34,144 nucleotides of DNA from positions 13,200 to 47,343 of the forward strand of contig CAMYKY010000042.1 in the NCBI GenBank assembly GCA_947259165.1, read 5' to 3'. Source of the DNA: an uncultured Acidobacteriota bacterium (GTDB lineage Bacteria > Acidobacteriota > Vicinamibacteria > Marinacidobacterales > SMYC01). The notes below the pieces were generated by a model, which ran no database searches, had not been told where the DNA came from, and worked only from the letters and a program-made list of their open reading frames with translations. The position numbers and the translations under genes were made by a program. Below, in pieces: positions 7,155-15,604 of the stretch (positions are counted from its first letter, which is position 1; each line of letters begins with the position of its first letter).

Positions 7155-8267
7155 CTAAAGCTCGTCCGCGGTCACGACGTCCCACAGGTTGCGATAACGG
7201 TTGGCCCGCGCGTTTCTGAGGAAGCTATGAATGCTCTGAACCAGCGTGACGGTAATGTGATCGCGCACCATGCGGGGGTGTGGTCGATGGAGGTTCGCAT
7301 ACGCGCGAATGAAGACGCTCGACTCCGTCGTGGGCAGGTGGGTGACGTTGTCGACGAACTCGGACCATTTACGCTGTCGAAACAAGTAGAACTCGACGTT
7401 CGAGACATAGAACGTGGACACGTTGAGATGACGAGACTCCAGAAGACGCCCTACTCGCCGCAGCGCCTGCTCGCCTGCGAAGTCACCGACGACGGGGATG
7501 ATCCGATTCTCGCGCTCCATTGTACGGATGAGATCAAACGTTTGTTTGCTGGCGAGCCAGTTGCGATGCCGATCGTTCAAGTCGGTCTCGAGAACGAATT
7601 CCTTCAAAGACGGAAAGAAAAACGAGCGCCAGCTGTCGTATTTGATGTTGAAGCCTTGCCGAAAGAACTCGCGGTAGATCAGTCGGACGTCGGCGAGGTC
7701 TTGTTGCGAAAGTGTCAGGTCTGAAAGATTCGCCAGGGCGTCATAGATGAGACCGAGCTGCTCTTCGTAGAACGCCGGGTCCGCTGCGTTCGATTCCACA
7801 TTGGCGACGATGTCGTCGATGGTTGCGTCGTCTCCCAGCGTCTTCGATAGCGGGCGAGCGACCAGGCGCGAAAGATACTCCTCCCGAGTTTCGGAGCTCT
7901 CGATCAAGACCTTGAAAATGAGGTGTTCCACGAGATTTTGCCGTCGAATATCGACGATAAAAGCGAGCTCGGGCTTGGTCGCGGCGATGTAAGTGAAGTT
8001 TTGATTCGGACCCACGCCGATGTAGGCGCCGCCCTCGATACCCATTTCAGCGAGATCGTCGAGCACATGAAGGTAGGACGTCTCGTTCGATATGTAGTTG
8101 TTGCTCCAAAAATAGCCCGGATCCTCCGAGAGTTGTTCGACGAGGCGAGCGAACTCGCTGTCGGTCACGACGGCTGGCGCCGAATCGCCCACGGAGGAGC
8201 AAGACTGTGAGACGGGGGAAACGGCGAGAGGGATTGCGAAACTCAGCGCGAGAAAGCGGTTGTGCAT
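7155..8267 (-). CDS. exported LIC_10091-like protein of unknown function
   Basis: A 370-residue protein with an N-terminal signal (FLALSFAIPLAVSPVSQSC; the final Cys could be a weak lipobox). The conserved-looking core SNNYISNETSYLHVL, GGAYIGVGPNQNFTYI, AFIVDIRRQN resembles what I remember of the LIC_10091 family, named from Leptospira and reported to have a methyltransferase-like fold. In this reading the GVGPNQN turn and the VDIRRQN strand end would be the nucleotide-binding parts. That assignment is from memory of motifs and is moderate. It follows the esterase gene by 57 nt on the same strand and may share its transcript. Export of a methyltransferase-like fold would be odd, so the enzymatic role is uncertain. 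Confidence 0.7.
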   Translation of the reverse strand: MHNRFLALSFAIPLAVSPVSQSCSSVGDSAPAVVTDSEFARLVEQLSEDPGYFWSNNYISNETSYLHVLDDLAEMGIEGGAYIGVGPNQNFTYIAATKPELAFIVDIRRQNLVEHLIFKVLIESSETREEYLSRLVARPLSKTLGDDATIDDIVANVESNAADPAFYEEQLGLIYDALANLSDLTLSQQDLADVRLIYREFFRQGFNIKYDSWRSFFFPSLKEFVLETDLNDRHRNWLASKQTFDLIRTMERENRIIPVVGDFAGEQALRRVGRLLESRHLNVSTFYVSNVEFYLFRQRKWSEFVDNVTHLPTTESSVFIRAYANLHRPHPRMVRDHITVTLVQSIHSFLRNARANRYRNLWDVVTADEL

Positions 8268-8324
8268 CTAGCTTGTCACCCCAGTGGATCCTAGCGTCGT
8301 GTGCACGCCGTTTTCAACTCGCGT

Positions 8325-9275
8325 TTACCGCAATCGAGAGGCCAGGAAATCCATCGACTCTGCGATGTGGGTGTAGACGAGCTCCCATCCGTGGGGCTCG
8401 CCCTCGTGCTCTCCGAATGTGTGCTCGATCTCGCGCGACGACAAGGCCTGGTCGAGCATCCGAAGTCCTTGCCCCAAGCCGACCGACGCGTTGTAGCGGT
8501 CCGCGGTCCCGTAGTCGAAGTAGACGCCGAGTCCGTCGAGAGGCGCGCTTTTCGCCAGCACGAGCGGGTTGTTCTCATCGTAATACGTTTGGTCGAACGG
8601 CTCGCCGTAGACCCTCAAGAAGATACTGCTCAGATACTGATAGAAGCGGCCCGAACGCGCCTCAGGCGGCACATCGAACGGGTTTTCGATCGGGAACACG
8701 ATGGGGGAATGGACTGCGACGGCTTGGTAGCGCTCGGGAAAACGCATCGCGATCTTGAGCGCGCCGTAGCCTCCCATCGAGGTCCCGGCGATACCTCGAC
8801 TCGCTCGGCCCGGTTTCACCCGGAAGTTGCGCTCGATGTGCCCCGGAAGCTCGTCGACGATGAGATCCTCATACTTCATCGTTCCGTCGTGGTAGTTGGT
8901 GTAGAAGCTTCTACCCCCATCGGGAAACACCAGCACCATCTCGGCGAGTTGGCCGCTCGTCATGCGCTCATCGAGCAGTCTGGGAATGTCGCCGTGGCGG
9001 TCGATGGTCCAGCTCGTGTGGTCGTTGAAGAGGCCGTGCAAGAAATAGACAACCGGATAGCTCGTCTCGCTCGTCGCGTAGGAGGGCGGGGTGAACACGC
9101 TGAACTGAGCAGGACCGTGGATTGAGTCGCTTTCGAAGGAGGTGAACTCCACGCGCGACCCGCCTGGCAGGTCAATCGGCTCGCTCGATTGGCGAAGCCA
9201 AGCGTCGCGTTGCGTAAACCCCGCAACCGGAACGAGGATTAGAGCGACAAACAGCAACAAAAATGAGGTTCGCAA
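8325..9275 (-). CDS. secreted esterase of the esterase D/feruloyl esterase superfamily
   Basis: Alpha/beta hydrolase (PF00756 type) of 316 residues that would cleave an ester outside the cytoplasm. A TTG at 9275 is chosen as start because GGAGAG lies 6 nt upstream (complement of 9282-9287) and the product begins with a clean signal peptide (TSFLLLFVALILVPVAGF). Motifs: YFLHGLFND (oxyanion region), GTSMGGYGAL with nucleophile Ser at about residue 166, FDYGTADRYN (probable catalytic Asp) and GEPHGWE (catalytic His). A longer form starting at 9323 is possible but has no better site. It is divergent from arginase, with a dyad between them. Substrate unknown. Confidence 0.88.
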   Translation of the reverse strand: MRTSFLLLFVALILVPVAGFTQRDAWLRQSSEPIDLPGGSRVEFTSFESDSIHGPAQFSVFTPPSYATSETSYPVVYFLHGLFNDHTSWTIDRHGDIPRLLDERMTSGQLAEMVLVFPDGGRSFYTNYHDGTMKYEDLIVDELPGHIERNFRVKPGRASRGIAGTSMGGYGALKIAMRFPERYQAVAVHSPIVFPIENPFDVPPEARSGRFYQYLSSIFLRVYGEPFDQTYYDENNPLVLAKSAPLDGLGVYFDYGTADRYNASVGLGQGLRMLDQALSSREIEHTFGEHEGEPHGWELVYTHIAESMDFLASRLR

Positions 9276-9333
9276 GAAACGCTCTCCTATCGGAAGCGGG
9301 ACGCGGTGACGCGTCCTCGACAACCGACGAGAA

Positions 9334-9352
9334 TAGCACGAACGTCGTGCTA
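9334..9352. promoter_or_regulatory. perfect 8-bp dyad between esterase and arginase genes
   Basis: TAGCACGA at 9334-9341 and its exact complement at 9345-9352 flank a 3-bp centre. The dyad ends 13 nt before the arginase ATG, in the divergent intergenic region. It could be a repressor operator or a leader hairpin. No convincing sigma-70 boxes were found beside it. Confidence 0.45.
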
Positions 9353-9365
9353 GACTTGCCCCGTC

Positions 9366-10292
9366 ATGAAGACGGCGAAGACAGTACGGATCATCGGCGT
9401 TCGGATCGATCTCGGGGCCGGCCGTCGCGGGGTCGACATGGGCTCATCCGCCTTGCGCAAGGCTGGCATCCGCACGGCGCTTCGCGACCTCGGTTATGAC
9501 GTCGTCGACGACGGCAATATTCACTGCGAAGAGCCCGAGGCACACGAAATCAAGGATGCGAAACTCAAGTACCTCCCATTGATTCAGGTCGCGATGGTAG
9601 ATCTCGCCGAGCGCGTCGAAACAATCGTCAAAGCCGGCGAGGTGCCACTCGTGTTGGGTGGAGACCACTCTATCGCCATCGGTACGATCGCCGGCGTGGC
9701 TAGCCACTTCAAAAAGGTCGAGAAGAAGCTGGGAATGATCTGGATCGATGCGCATGGAGATTCCAACACCGCGGAGACCACGCCGTCGGGGAATATCCAC
9801 GGCATGTCTCAGGCGATTGCTTTTGGCCGCGGCGCCAAGGAGCTCGTTGAAATCGGAGGTTTTGCCGAAGCAGAGGCCAAGCTCGATCCGTCCTGCTCGT
9901 CGATTATCGGTGCTCGCGACCTCGACCGACTCGAAAAGGACGTTATCCGCGATATCGGGATCAAGGTGTTCACGATGGATCAAATCGATCGACGCGGCAT
10001 CTACGACGTTACCCAAGAAGCGATCGAGATCGCGAACCGGGGCACCGACGGCATCCACGTCAGCTTCGACGTCGACGGTATGGATCCCTCGGTCGCACCC
10101 GGTGTGGGTACCGCCGTCCTCGGTGGGCTTTCGTACCGGGAGACCCACACTCTGATGGAGCTGGTTGCTCAGACCGGTCGGCTCGTTTCCTTCGAGGTCG
10201 CGGAGGTCAATCCGATCCTCGACGTTCGCAATACCACGGCCGAAGTGGCGGTTGAGATGGTAGCCTCCGCTTTCGGGAAACGCATCTTTTGA
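9366..10292 (+). CDS. rocF: arginase
   Basis: Binuclear manganese ureohydrolase predicted to convert L-arginine to ornithine and urea in the cytoplasm. The 308-residue protein carries all metal-binding motifs in the expected places: GGDHS (His101), DAHGD (Asp128, His130, Asp132) and SFDVDGMD (Asp235, Asp237), plus SFEVAEVNP with the usual Glu277. The NTAETTPSGNIHGM stretch is the substrate loop typical of arginases rather than agmatinases. Length is standard. It is the first gene of a three-gene run with overlapping ends (alpha/beta hydrolase, small TPR protein). Other ureohydrolases (agmatinase, formimidoylglutamase) share the fold, but this loop favours arginase. Confidence 0.92.
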   Translation: MKTAKTVRIIGVRIDLGAGRRGVDMGSSALRKAGIRTALRDLGYDVVDDGNIHCEEPEAHEIKDAKLKYLPLIQVAMVDLAERVETIVKAGEVPLVLGGDHSIAIGTIAGVASHFKKVEKKLGMIWIDAHGDSNTAETTPSGNIHGMSQAIAFGRGAKELVEIGGFAEAEAKLDPSCSSIIGARDLDRLEKDVIRDIGIKVFTMDQIDRRGIYDVTQEAIEIANRGTDGIHVSFDVDGMDPSVAPGVGTAVLGGLSYRETHTLMELVAQTGRLVSFEVAEVNPILDVRNTTAEVAVEMVASAFGKRIF

Positions 10293-10960
10293 GTGAGACG
10301 AAAGCCAAAGTCGTCGTCACCAACGACGACGGGGAAGAGCTCGGTCCGGTTTCGGTCTCGGTTGCCCGCCCCGCTCGATCGAAAGCGACTATCCTAATAG
10401 CCCACGGCGCCGGTGGCACGATGGACACGCCGTCGATCGTGGGACTCCAGAAGCGGCTCGCGTCGAACGGAGTCACCGCGGTCCGGTTCAATTTCCTCTA
10501 CTCGGAGAAGAAGAAGCGTGCCCCCGACCGGCAGCCTGCGCTCGTCGCGACGTGGCGCTCGGTCGCCGATTGGGCCAACAAGGAGCTCAAACCGAAAAAG
10601 CTGTTCCTCGGTGGCCGTTCGATGGGCGGCCGCATGGCGTCGTACTTGGTCGCCGAGGGGTATCCCTGCAGCGGGGTCCTGTTCCTGGCGTACCCACTGC
10701 ACCCGCCCGGCAAGCCCGATCGTCAACGCAAAGAGCATTTGCCCAAAATCAAGGTTCCCATGTTGTTCGTGTCCGGCAGCCGTGACGCGTTCGCGACCCT
10801 GGAGCTTCTCGAGCCGGTGGTGAAGACGTCAAAAGCGAAACTCCACCTGATCGAAGGCGCTGACCACGGGTTCAGAGTACCGAAGAAATACGGGCGGACA
10901 CCGAAGCAAGTCGATGAAGAGGTGAGCGCTGCGGTCCTGAAGTTTATCTCGGAGGTGTGA
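10289..10960 (+). CDS. alpha/beta hydrolase, KANL3/Tex30-like
   Basis: A 223-residue cytoplasmic hydrolase of the small family related to the Tex30/KANL3 hydrolase domain and dienelactone hydrolases. It starts at a TTG that overlaps the arginase stop by 4 nt (TTGA), implying translational coupling. Motifs: ILIAHGAGGTMDTP (oxyanion loop), FLGGRSMGGRMAS (nucleophile Ser in GRSMGG), LFVSGSRDAFA (catalytic Asp) and EGADHGFRVP (catalytic His). No signal peptide. The substrate is unknown; its link with arginase may be only positional. Confidence 0.88.
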   Translation: MSETKAKVVVTNDDGEELGPVSVSVARPARSKATILIAHGAGGTMDTPSIVGLQKRLASNGVTAVRFNFLYSEKKKRAPDRQPALVATWRSVADWANKELKPKKLFLGGRSMGGRMASYLVAEGYPCSGVLFLAYPLHPPGKPDRQRKEHLPKIKVPMLFVSGSRDAFATLELLEPVVKTSKAKLHLIEGADHGFRVPKKYGRTPKQVDEEVSAAVLKFISEV

Positions 10961-11265
10961 TGTCCAGAATCACTGCGCTGCAGAACCTGTTGGCCAAAGA
11001 TCCTGAAGACGCGATGGCGCGTTATATGTTGGCGAACGAGCTCTACAAGGACGAGCAGTTCGCCGAAGCTGCGAGCGAGCTCGAGGCGTATCTCAAAGCC
11101 GTGGAAGACGAGGGCGCAGCCTACCGCATCCTCGCGGAATCGTACGTGCAGATAGGCAAGAAAAAGGAAGCCCGCTGGGCGCTACGTCAAGGCGCCGAAG
11201 CCGCCCGCGTGCACCACCACGAGGGCATGGCTGAGGAGTTTGAGGCGAGGGCAAAGGAGATCTAG
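10960..11265 (+). CDS. small TPR protein
   Basis: A 101-residue all-helical protein with two to three tetratricopeptide motifs (ARYMLANELYKDEQFAEAASELEAYL, followed by AYRILAESYVQIGKKKEARWAL). The ATG at 10960 overlaps the preceding stop by one base (TGATG) and has GGAGG just upstream. It has no signal peptide, so it is probably a cytoplasmic protein-binding adaptor. It ends the arginase operon; partner unknown. Confidence 0.85.
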   Translation: MSRITALQNLLAKDPEDAMARYMLANELYKDEQFAEAASELEAYLKAVEDEGAAYRILAESYVQIGKKKEARWALRQGAEAARVHHHEGMAEEFEARAKEI

Positions 11266-11416
11266 CGGCTCACGGTATAACGGTATACGGCATCTCGGAC
11301 ACCAACGAATTGCGGTCGTGATGCGGCGGAGTCTCTCGAAACTGTGCGTTTACCGGCGCAGACCCGCGAAGTACAAACGCCGACCGAATGCCGAATGCCG
11401 TGAACCGTATCCCGCT
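11264..11416. repeat. heptad-periodic intergenic inverted repeat
   Basis: The left arm (11264-11293) reads CTCACGG, TATAACGG, TATACGG; the right arm (11389-11416), read on the minus strand, reads GATACGG, TTCACGG, CATTCGG, CAT. Both arms begin AGCGG. They flank a convergent gene junction, and the region has no gene of its own. Confidence 0.55.
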
Positions 11417-14284
11417 CTATGACTCGAACGCTTCCCAGGCTACGATGCGCCAGCCAGCCTGTTCGCGGACCCACAGGATTCCCAGAATCGCGGAGCCTCG
11501 GAGTTTGAAACGAAACAGCGTCGCGAAATACGTGCCGTAGGCGTCGGGCGTGGAGGTTTCCGGTGGGTCGCCGCATAGATAGACGGATGCGTCGGAATCG
11601 GTGAGCTCTAGGAGCGCAAAATCGTTTTGGAACGGTTGCTCGATGATGCGTATCGATTCCCGCCACGGGAGGATGACGTCGATGGCTTCAGTGAGGTTGT
11701 CGGCGGCGTCCATTTCCTCGAAGCCGAGCTCCATCGCTGCCCTGAGAGCGGCGGTCGCTCCTTGGTCACGTAGAACCTCCTGGTCGACGTCGTCATCCGT
11801 ATCGACACACGCGAGAGCGCGCTCGGACATGAACTGCAGCGACTCATCGACCTTCCTGCGGACGAGCCAGTCGGTTAGAAATTCTTGGGCGGCGTCTTCG
11901 AGCTTTTCGGGCTCACTGCCTAGGGGACGATCCGGAGGCAGTGGCGTGGGGGGCTCGCGCGGGGCTTTGGACATCAAGTCCGGTCCGGCTTCGTGATCCC
12001 CCTCGTCGAGGTTTCCGAAGGCACCTTGCCACCAGGCGACGAAGCCGCCCCACCGTCCGGCATGCTTCTGGTGATTGTCCCCCGCGCGGACGTCCGAGTT
12101 CGACGAGGTTAGGTGTCCATTGAACATGGCCTGAGGCATCTTGCTCGAGCGGTAGTCGACGTCAATGTCGGCTCGCAGTTTGTCCTCGGAAATCGAGAAT
12201 TGAATGTTGGGAAGACTTCCGGCTTGGCGAAAGCTGTAGGGGTAGCCGACGTGGTAGACGGTGTTGAGGTGCCCCAACGCGAACTCTTGCGAGGACTCCA
12301 GAGTCGAGCGCGCGCCGGCTTCGAGAAAAACGTACAACCGGAACTGCTGGTCGCCGGAGCGCCCGTAGTACTGACCAGAGATCCGCTCGACACCTTGGAG
12401 CAGGTCGATCGCGACGCCGAGGGAGTTTCCGTCTGCGTCGGTGAGCGTGGAGCTCATCAGCGCGTGGGTGACGGCGTCGTACGTCGTGCGCTCAGAAATC
12501 GTCATCGAGTTGAAATACGCTTCGGGCGTCAAGTCGAAACCGGTGTCCTCGTTGTAGCTCTCTGTGTAACCCACGAAGAGCTCTTTTTGCGCGGACGCGA
12601 GCTCGCTGAAGCGACTGAGCCCGGTGTCGAGGTCCAGGCTCGAGTCCGCCAGAAGCTTTCCGGGCCAGCCGCGTTCTACGCCAACGACCTCGAAATCACC
12701 CGAGCTCTTGCGAAGATAAACGGTGACCGTCTTGTCCTGCTCTCCGGCCGAGATCTGCGCGGCGATGTAGATTCCGTCGGCTGCGGCTAGCGCGGTCGGA
12801 GGGATATCCGGGGTGACGTCCGCGACCCCGACCCTCTGGTGCGTCTGTGCGACGTTATCGAAACGGCTCCATTGAAATCGGTATTCCCGGGGCCCGGTGA
12901 ATCCGTGCTCGACCTCGAGATCCTCGAAATGGAGCGCGCGATCGCGCACCTCGAAATGGTCGAGTGGTAGCACCTTCGCGAAGTACGTGGCTCCGATGCG
13001 ATCGCGGCGTCCGATGAGAGATTCGGCGATCCACGCTTCTGCCTTGGGGTCGCTGTACTCACCGGTGCTGACGATGGCCCGGATATCGCCGTCGGTGAAC
13101 GCCATGACCTGTTTCGCCGCCCAATAGGTATCGTCGGGTAGCCGGTTTGCGAACGGCGCGATCGCCGCGTTCGCCTTCCATTTCTCGGGCTCGAAGGTTT
13201 CGTATTCGAAACGCCCGACGGATCGAAGCTTCGGGTAGCTCGCGCGCTGCCATTTGGGAGAGTAAACGCCCATGCCAGCAATGTTCTTGAACGTTTCGCT
13301 GAAGTCGTATGTCTTCTCGTTGCCCCGGTAAGACTTCTTCTGCTCGAACCCACCGCTGCCGAGGGTGCCGTAGAAGTCCACCAAGTAGTGCCGAATGATC
13401 GGTGTGTCATCCCGGATCATCAGAGCGTCCATGGTATAGACGGCACTCATCCGGTCGTGATTGAGCCAGGACGAGAAAACGAACAGACCGCGGAGATCAC
13501 GCCGGTGCTCATGGGGCACGATGTCGTTGGGGTCGTCGGTCCGGGTGCCGAACACCTGATAAGGACCGAGAAGCCCTTCCCACGATCCCGGAACGCGTAC
13601 TGCCGTTGCCCGATAGCCCCTCTCGGGGTCGCGCGCGACATCCTCGAGGAAGAAGTCGACATTTTGCTCCACGAGATCCTCGGTGTCTCCGTAGCTCGTG
13701 ACTGTCTCGCCGCCGTCGGCGAGCACCAAGCGGTCCCGATCGAAGTACACGATGTAGGTTTCGGGCACGAAGTACCCGAGGGCATGGAACAATTTCGAGG
13801 ACACCATCTCGGCGCCGGTCGCCATCTCGAGCCAACCAGGCGGATCGAAGCGCAGCAGGTAGAGCTGTTCCGTGGCGTCGGCGATCAGAATGCCAGGACG
13901 AAAACCGAACTTCTTGACGGTCAGGACCTGCCATGGGCTGTCGGCGGGCGGGCGGTCGTCGCCGGGGCCGCGCCGCAAAGCAGCTTCGCTGAAGTGGTGC
14001 TTTGCATGGCGGTTCTCGAACCATGGGCCATCCATCACCTCGCCCAGGGTGTTGACGCCGCCTGCCGGAATGACGCCCCTTTCGGGGTGACGCTCGCCGG
14101 GGGGAGCGCCGAGCGTGTGGCTCAAAGTCTCGAGAATGTTGCTGAGTGCGCGCGCCTGCGGGTCCGTTGTCGGCCAAAGCGGAGGCACGGCCTCGAGCGG
14201 ATCGTCGGGGTAGTACTTTTGAGCCGCTACCGAGTGCGCGACGAGTAGAGAGCCAACGAGCAACAGGCAAGATTTGCGGTGCAT
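11417..14284 (-). CDS. large exported protein with possible kinase-like N-terminal region
   Basis: A 955-residue protein with an N-terminal signal peptide (SCLLLVGSLLVAHSVAAQ). ATG at 14284 is used because it overlaps the stop of the upstream barrel gene (TGATG). Residues 95-330 contain LTVKKFGFRPGILIAD, LYLLRFDPPGWLEMATGAEM, GYFVPETYIVYFDRDRL, then SSWLNHDRMSA and HYLVDFYGTLGSG. This order (Lys-bearing strand, acidic helix, N..D loop, DF-G-like turn) recalls HipA/lipid-kinase-like folds, but it is inference. The middle is beta-rich with no motif I know. The last 150 residues (DAAQEFLTDWLVRRKVDESLQFM to the end) look like an NTF2-like domain. It is translationally coupled to an outer-membrane barrel gene, suggesting joint action at the envelope. 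Confidence 0.75.
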   Translation of the reverse strand: MHRKSCLLLVGSLLVAHSVAAQKYYPDDPLEAVPPLWPTTDPQARALSNILETLSHTLGAPPGERHPERGVIPAGGVNTLGEVMDGPWFENRHAKHHFSEAALRRGPGDDRPPADSPWQVLTVKKFGFRPGILIADATEQLYLLRFDPPGWLEMATGAEMVSSKLFHALGYFVPETYIVYFDRDRLVLADGGETVTSYGDTEDLVEQNVDFFLEDVARDPERGYRATAVRVPGSWEGLLGPYQVFGTRTDDPNDIVPHEHRRDLRGLFVFSSWLNHDRMSAVYTMDALMIRDDTPIIRHYLVDFYGTLGSGGFEQKKSYRGNEKTYDFSETFKNIAGMGVYSPKWQRASYPKLRSVGRFEYETFEPEKWKANAAIAPFANRLPDDTYWAAKQVMAFTDGDIRAIVSTGEYSDPKAEAWIAESLIGRRDRIGATYFAKVLPLDHFEVRDRALHFEDLEVEHGFTGPREYRFQWSRFDNVAQTHQRVGVADVTPDIPPTALAAADGIYIAAQISAGEQDKTVTVYLRKSSGDFEVVGVERGWPGKLLADSSLDLDTGLSRFSELASAQKELFVGYTESYNEDTGFDLTPEAYFNSMTISERTTYDAVTHALMSSTLTDADGNSLGVAIDLLQGVERISGQYYGRSGDQQFRLYVFLEAGARSTLESSQEFALGHLNTVYHVGYPYSFRQAGSLPNIQFSISEDKLRADIDVDYRSSKMPQAMFNGHLTSSNSDVRAGDNHQKHAGRWGGFVAWWQGAFGNLDEGDHEAGPDLMSKAPREPPTPLPPDRPLGSEPEKLEDAAQEFLTDWLVRRKVDESLQFMSERALACVDTDDDVDQEVLRDQGATAALRAAMELGFEEMDAADNLTEAIDVILPWRESIRIIEQPFQNDFALLELTDSDASVYLCGDPPETSTPDAYGTYFATLFRFKLRGSAILGILWVREQAGWRIVAWEAFES

Positions 14285-15528
14285 CAATAGATTCCCCAAC
14301 GCGTGTTGAAAATATCGCTAAACGTCCACATCCAACGGAACCCCTCACGTCCTGCTGCGAAATCGATGCGCATGATGTAGGCGTCTTGTACTTTGAATCG
14401 AAATCCGATGCCGGCGCTCCACTCCAGCTCGCTGAAATCGACGTCCCGGAGTCTCGGGGCGACCTTGCCCGCGTCGGCGAAGATTGCCATGTCCAGGACG
14501 GAAGAGGCGTGCCAGCGATGCTCGACGTTCACGACGATGGCCTGGTTGTCGTAGAAGCGGTAGCGCTCGAATCCCCGCAGGTCGTCGTTACCTCCGAGCG
14601 TCGGCTGAAGGTAAAAGGGGATGATGCTGTCGTCGACGCCGTCTTCTGAAGTGATCTCGGCGAGAACGCGGATCGCGATCACACGGTTCTTGTTGAAGTA
14701 GGGGATATATTGCTGGAATTCGAACGCCATCTGGGTGAAGTCGAAAAGCCCTAGGTCTTCATCGGTGTACTGCCGGATCGTCGTCGAATAAAAACCGCCG
14801 GAGCGTGGACCGGTGGCGAGATCGCGGTAGTCGACCGTGATGAAGCCGCCCCATCTGGAGTACCACGTGTCGAGACCAAACCCCGGCGCTTCCTCTTCGG
14901 GAAAGACCACCTATAGAGAGTGGACGCCGCCGCGCTTGCCAGGGCCGGTAAAGACGGACAGGGCGCCCACCGTGCCGCCCACTCGTAGATACGGCAAGAT
15001 GTCGTAGCCGGCGCGAAAATCCGCCGCGAAGTCGTCGTACGTGTAGCTCGTGCGGTTGTCGAGACTCGAGTCCGCGCCCTCGCCGTAGAAGTCCATCTGC
15101 GGCGAGCTTTCGTATTTGACGTAGAGGTCCGCGAAGAACTTTTCGGTTTCGATGCTTTGGAAGTCGATGTCAGCGTCGAACAAATACGCGAGTTGCGGCG
15201 TGATGCGAGCGGTGCCGCGAAAGCCGATGCGCTCTCGCCAAAGATCGGTCCGCAGATAGCCGATACCGACCGCAGCACCTTGTCCGGAGCGCATCCCACC
15301 TAGAACGATTTGACCGCCGTTGACGCCTTTGCCGGAGCGCGCGCCCTCGTAGAGACCGCGCTCCACGAGCGCGTTGACCTGGTCGACGAGAGGGGATTCC
15401 TGCTCGGGCCACAGCCGAGCCCGTTGATCCCGACGCTGCGCCTCGATGGCTTCGGCTCGGGTCTTGAACTGGGCTTGGACAGAACCAGCAAGCAACAGCG
15501 AAAAAGCGAAGCATGTCATTCGTCTCAT
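14284..15528 (-). pseudogene. outer-membrane beta-barrel (BamA/D15-like), interrupted by in-frame TAG
   Basis: The product starts with a signal peptide (MRRMTCFAFSLLLAGSVQA, ATG at 15528) and continues as alternating-pattern beta strands (GGMRSGQGAAVGIGYLRTD, FRGTARITPQLAYLFDADI). It is cut by TAG at 14911-14913. The same frame continues immediately with VVFPEEEAPGFGLDT and barrel strands (GGFITVDYRDLATGPRSGGFY, QQYIPYFNKNRVIAIR, AGIGFRFKVQDAYIMRIDFA) to the stop at 14284. The DYRD...PRSGG and FxxDAGKV stretches are typical of the D15/surface-antigen barrel. Because both halves are one frame, a single base change explains the break. Other genes in the window use TAG as a normal stop, so genome-wide recoding is unlikely. 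It could be a true nonsense mutation, readthrough or a sequencing error. Confidence 0.75.
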
Positions 15529-15604
15529 AGATTTACGGAGTATCTTAACGCGTTTTTGGGCGGCGGTCACGATGGACAAAAAACGCCGCGAACAAGCCCG
15601 CCGA

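Noticed and set aside
14911-14913. Genome-wide reassignment of TAG as a sense codon
   Set aside because: TAG ends other intact genes in this window, including the anti-sigma gene at 3538 and pheT at 20170, at their expected lengths.
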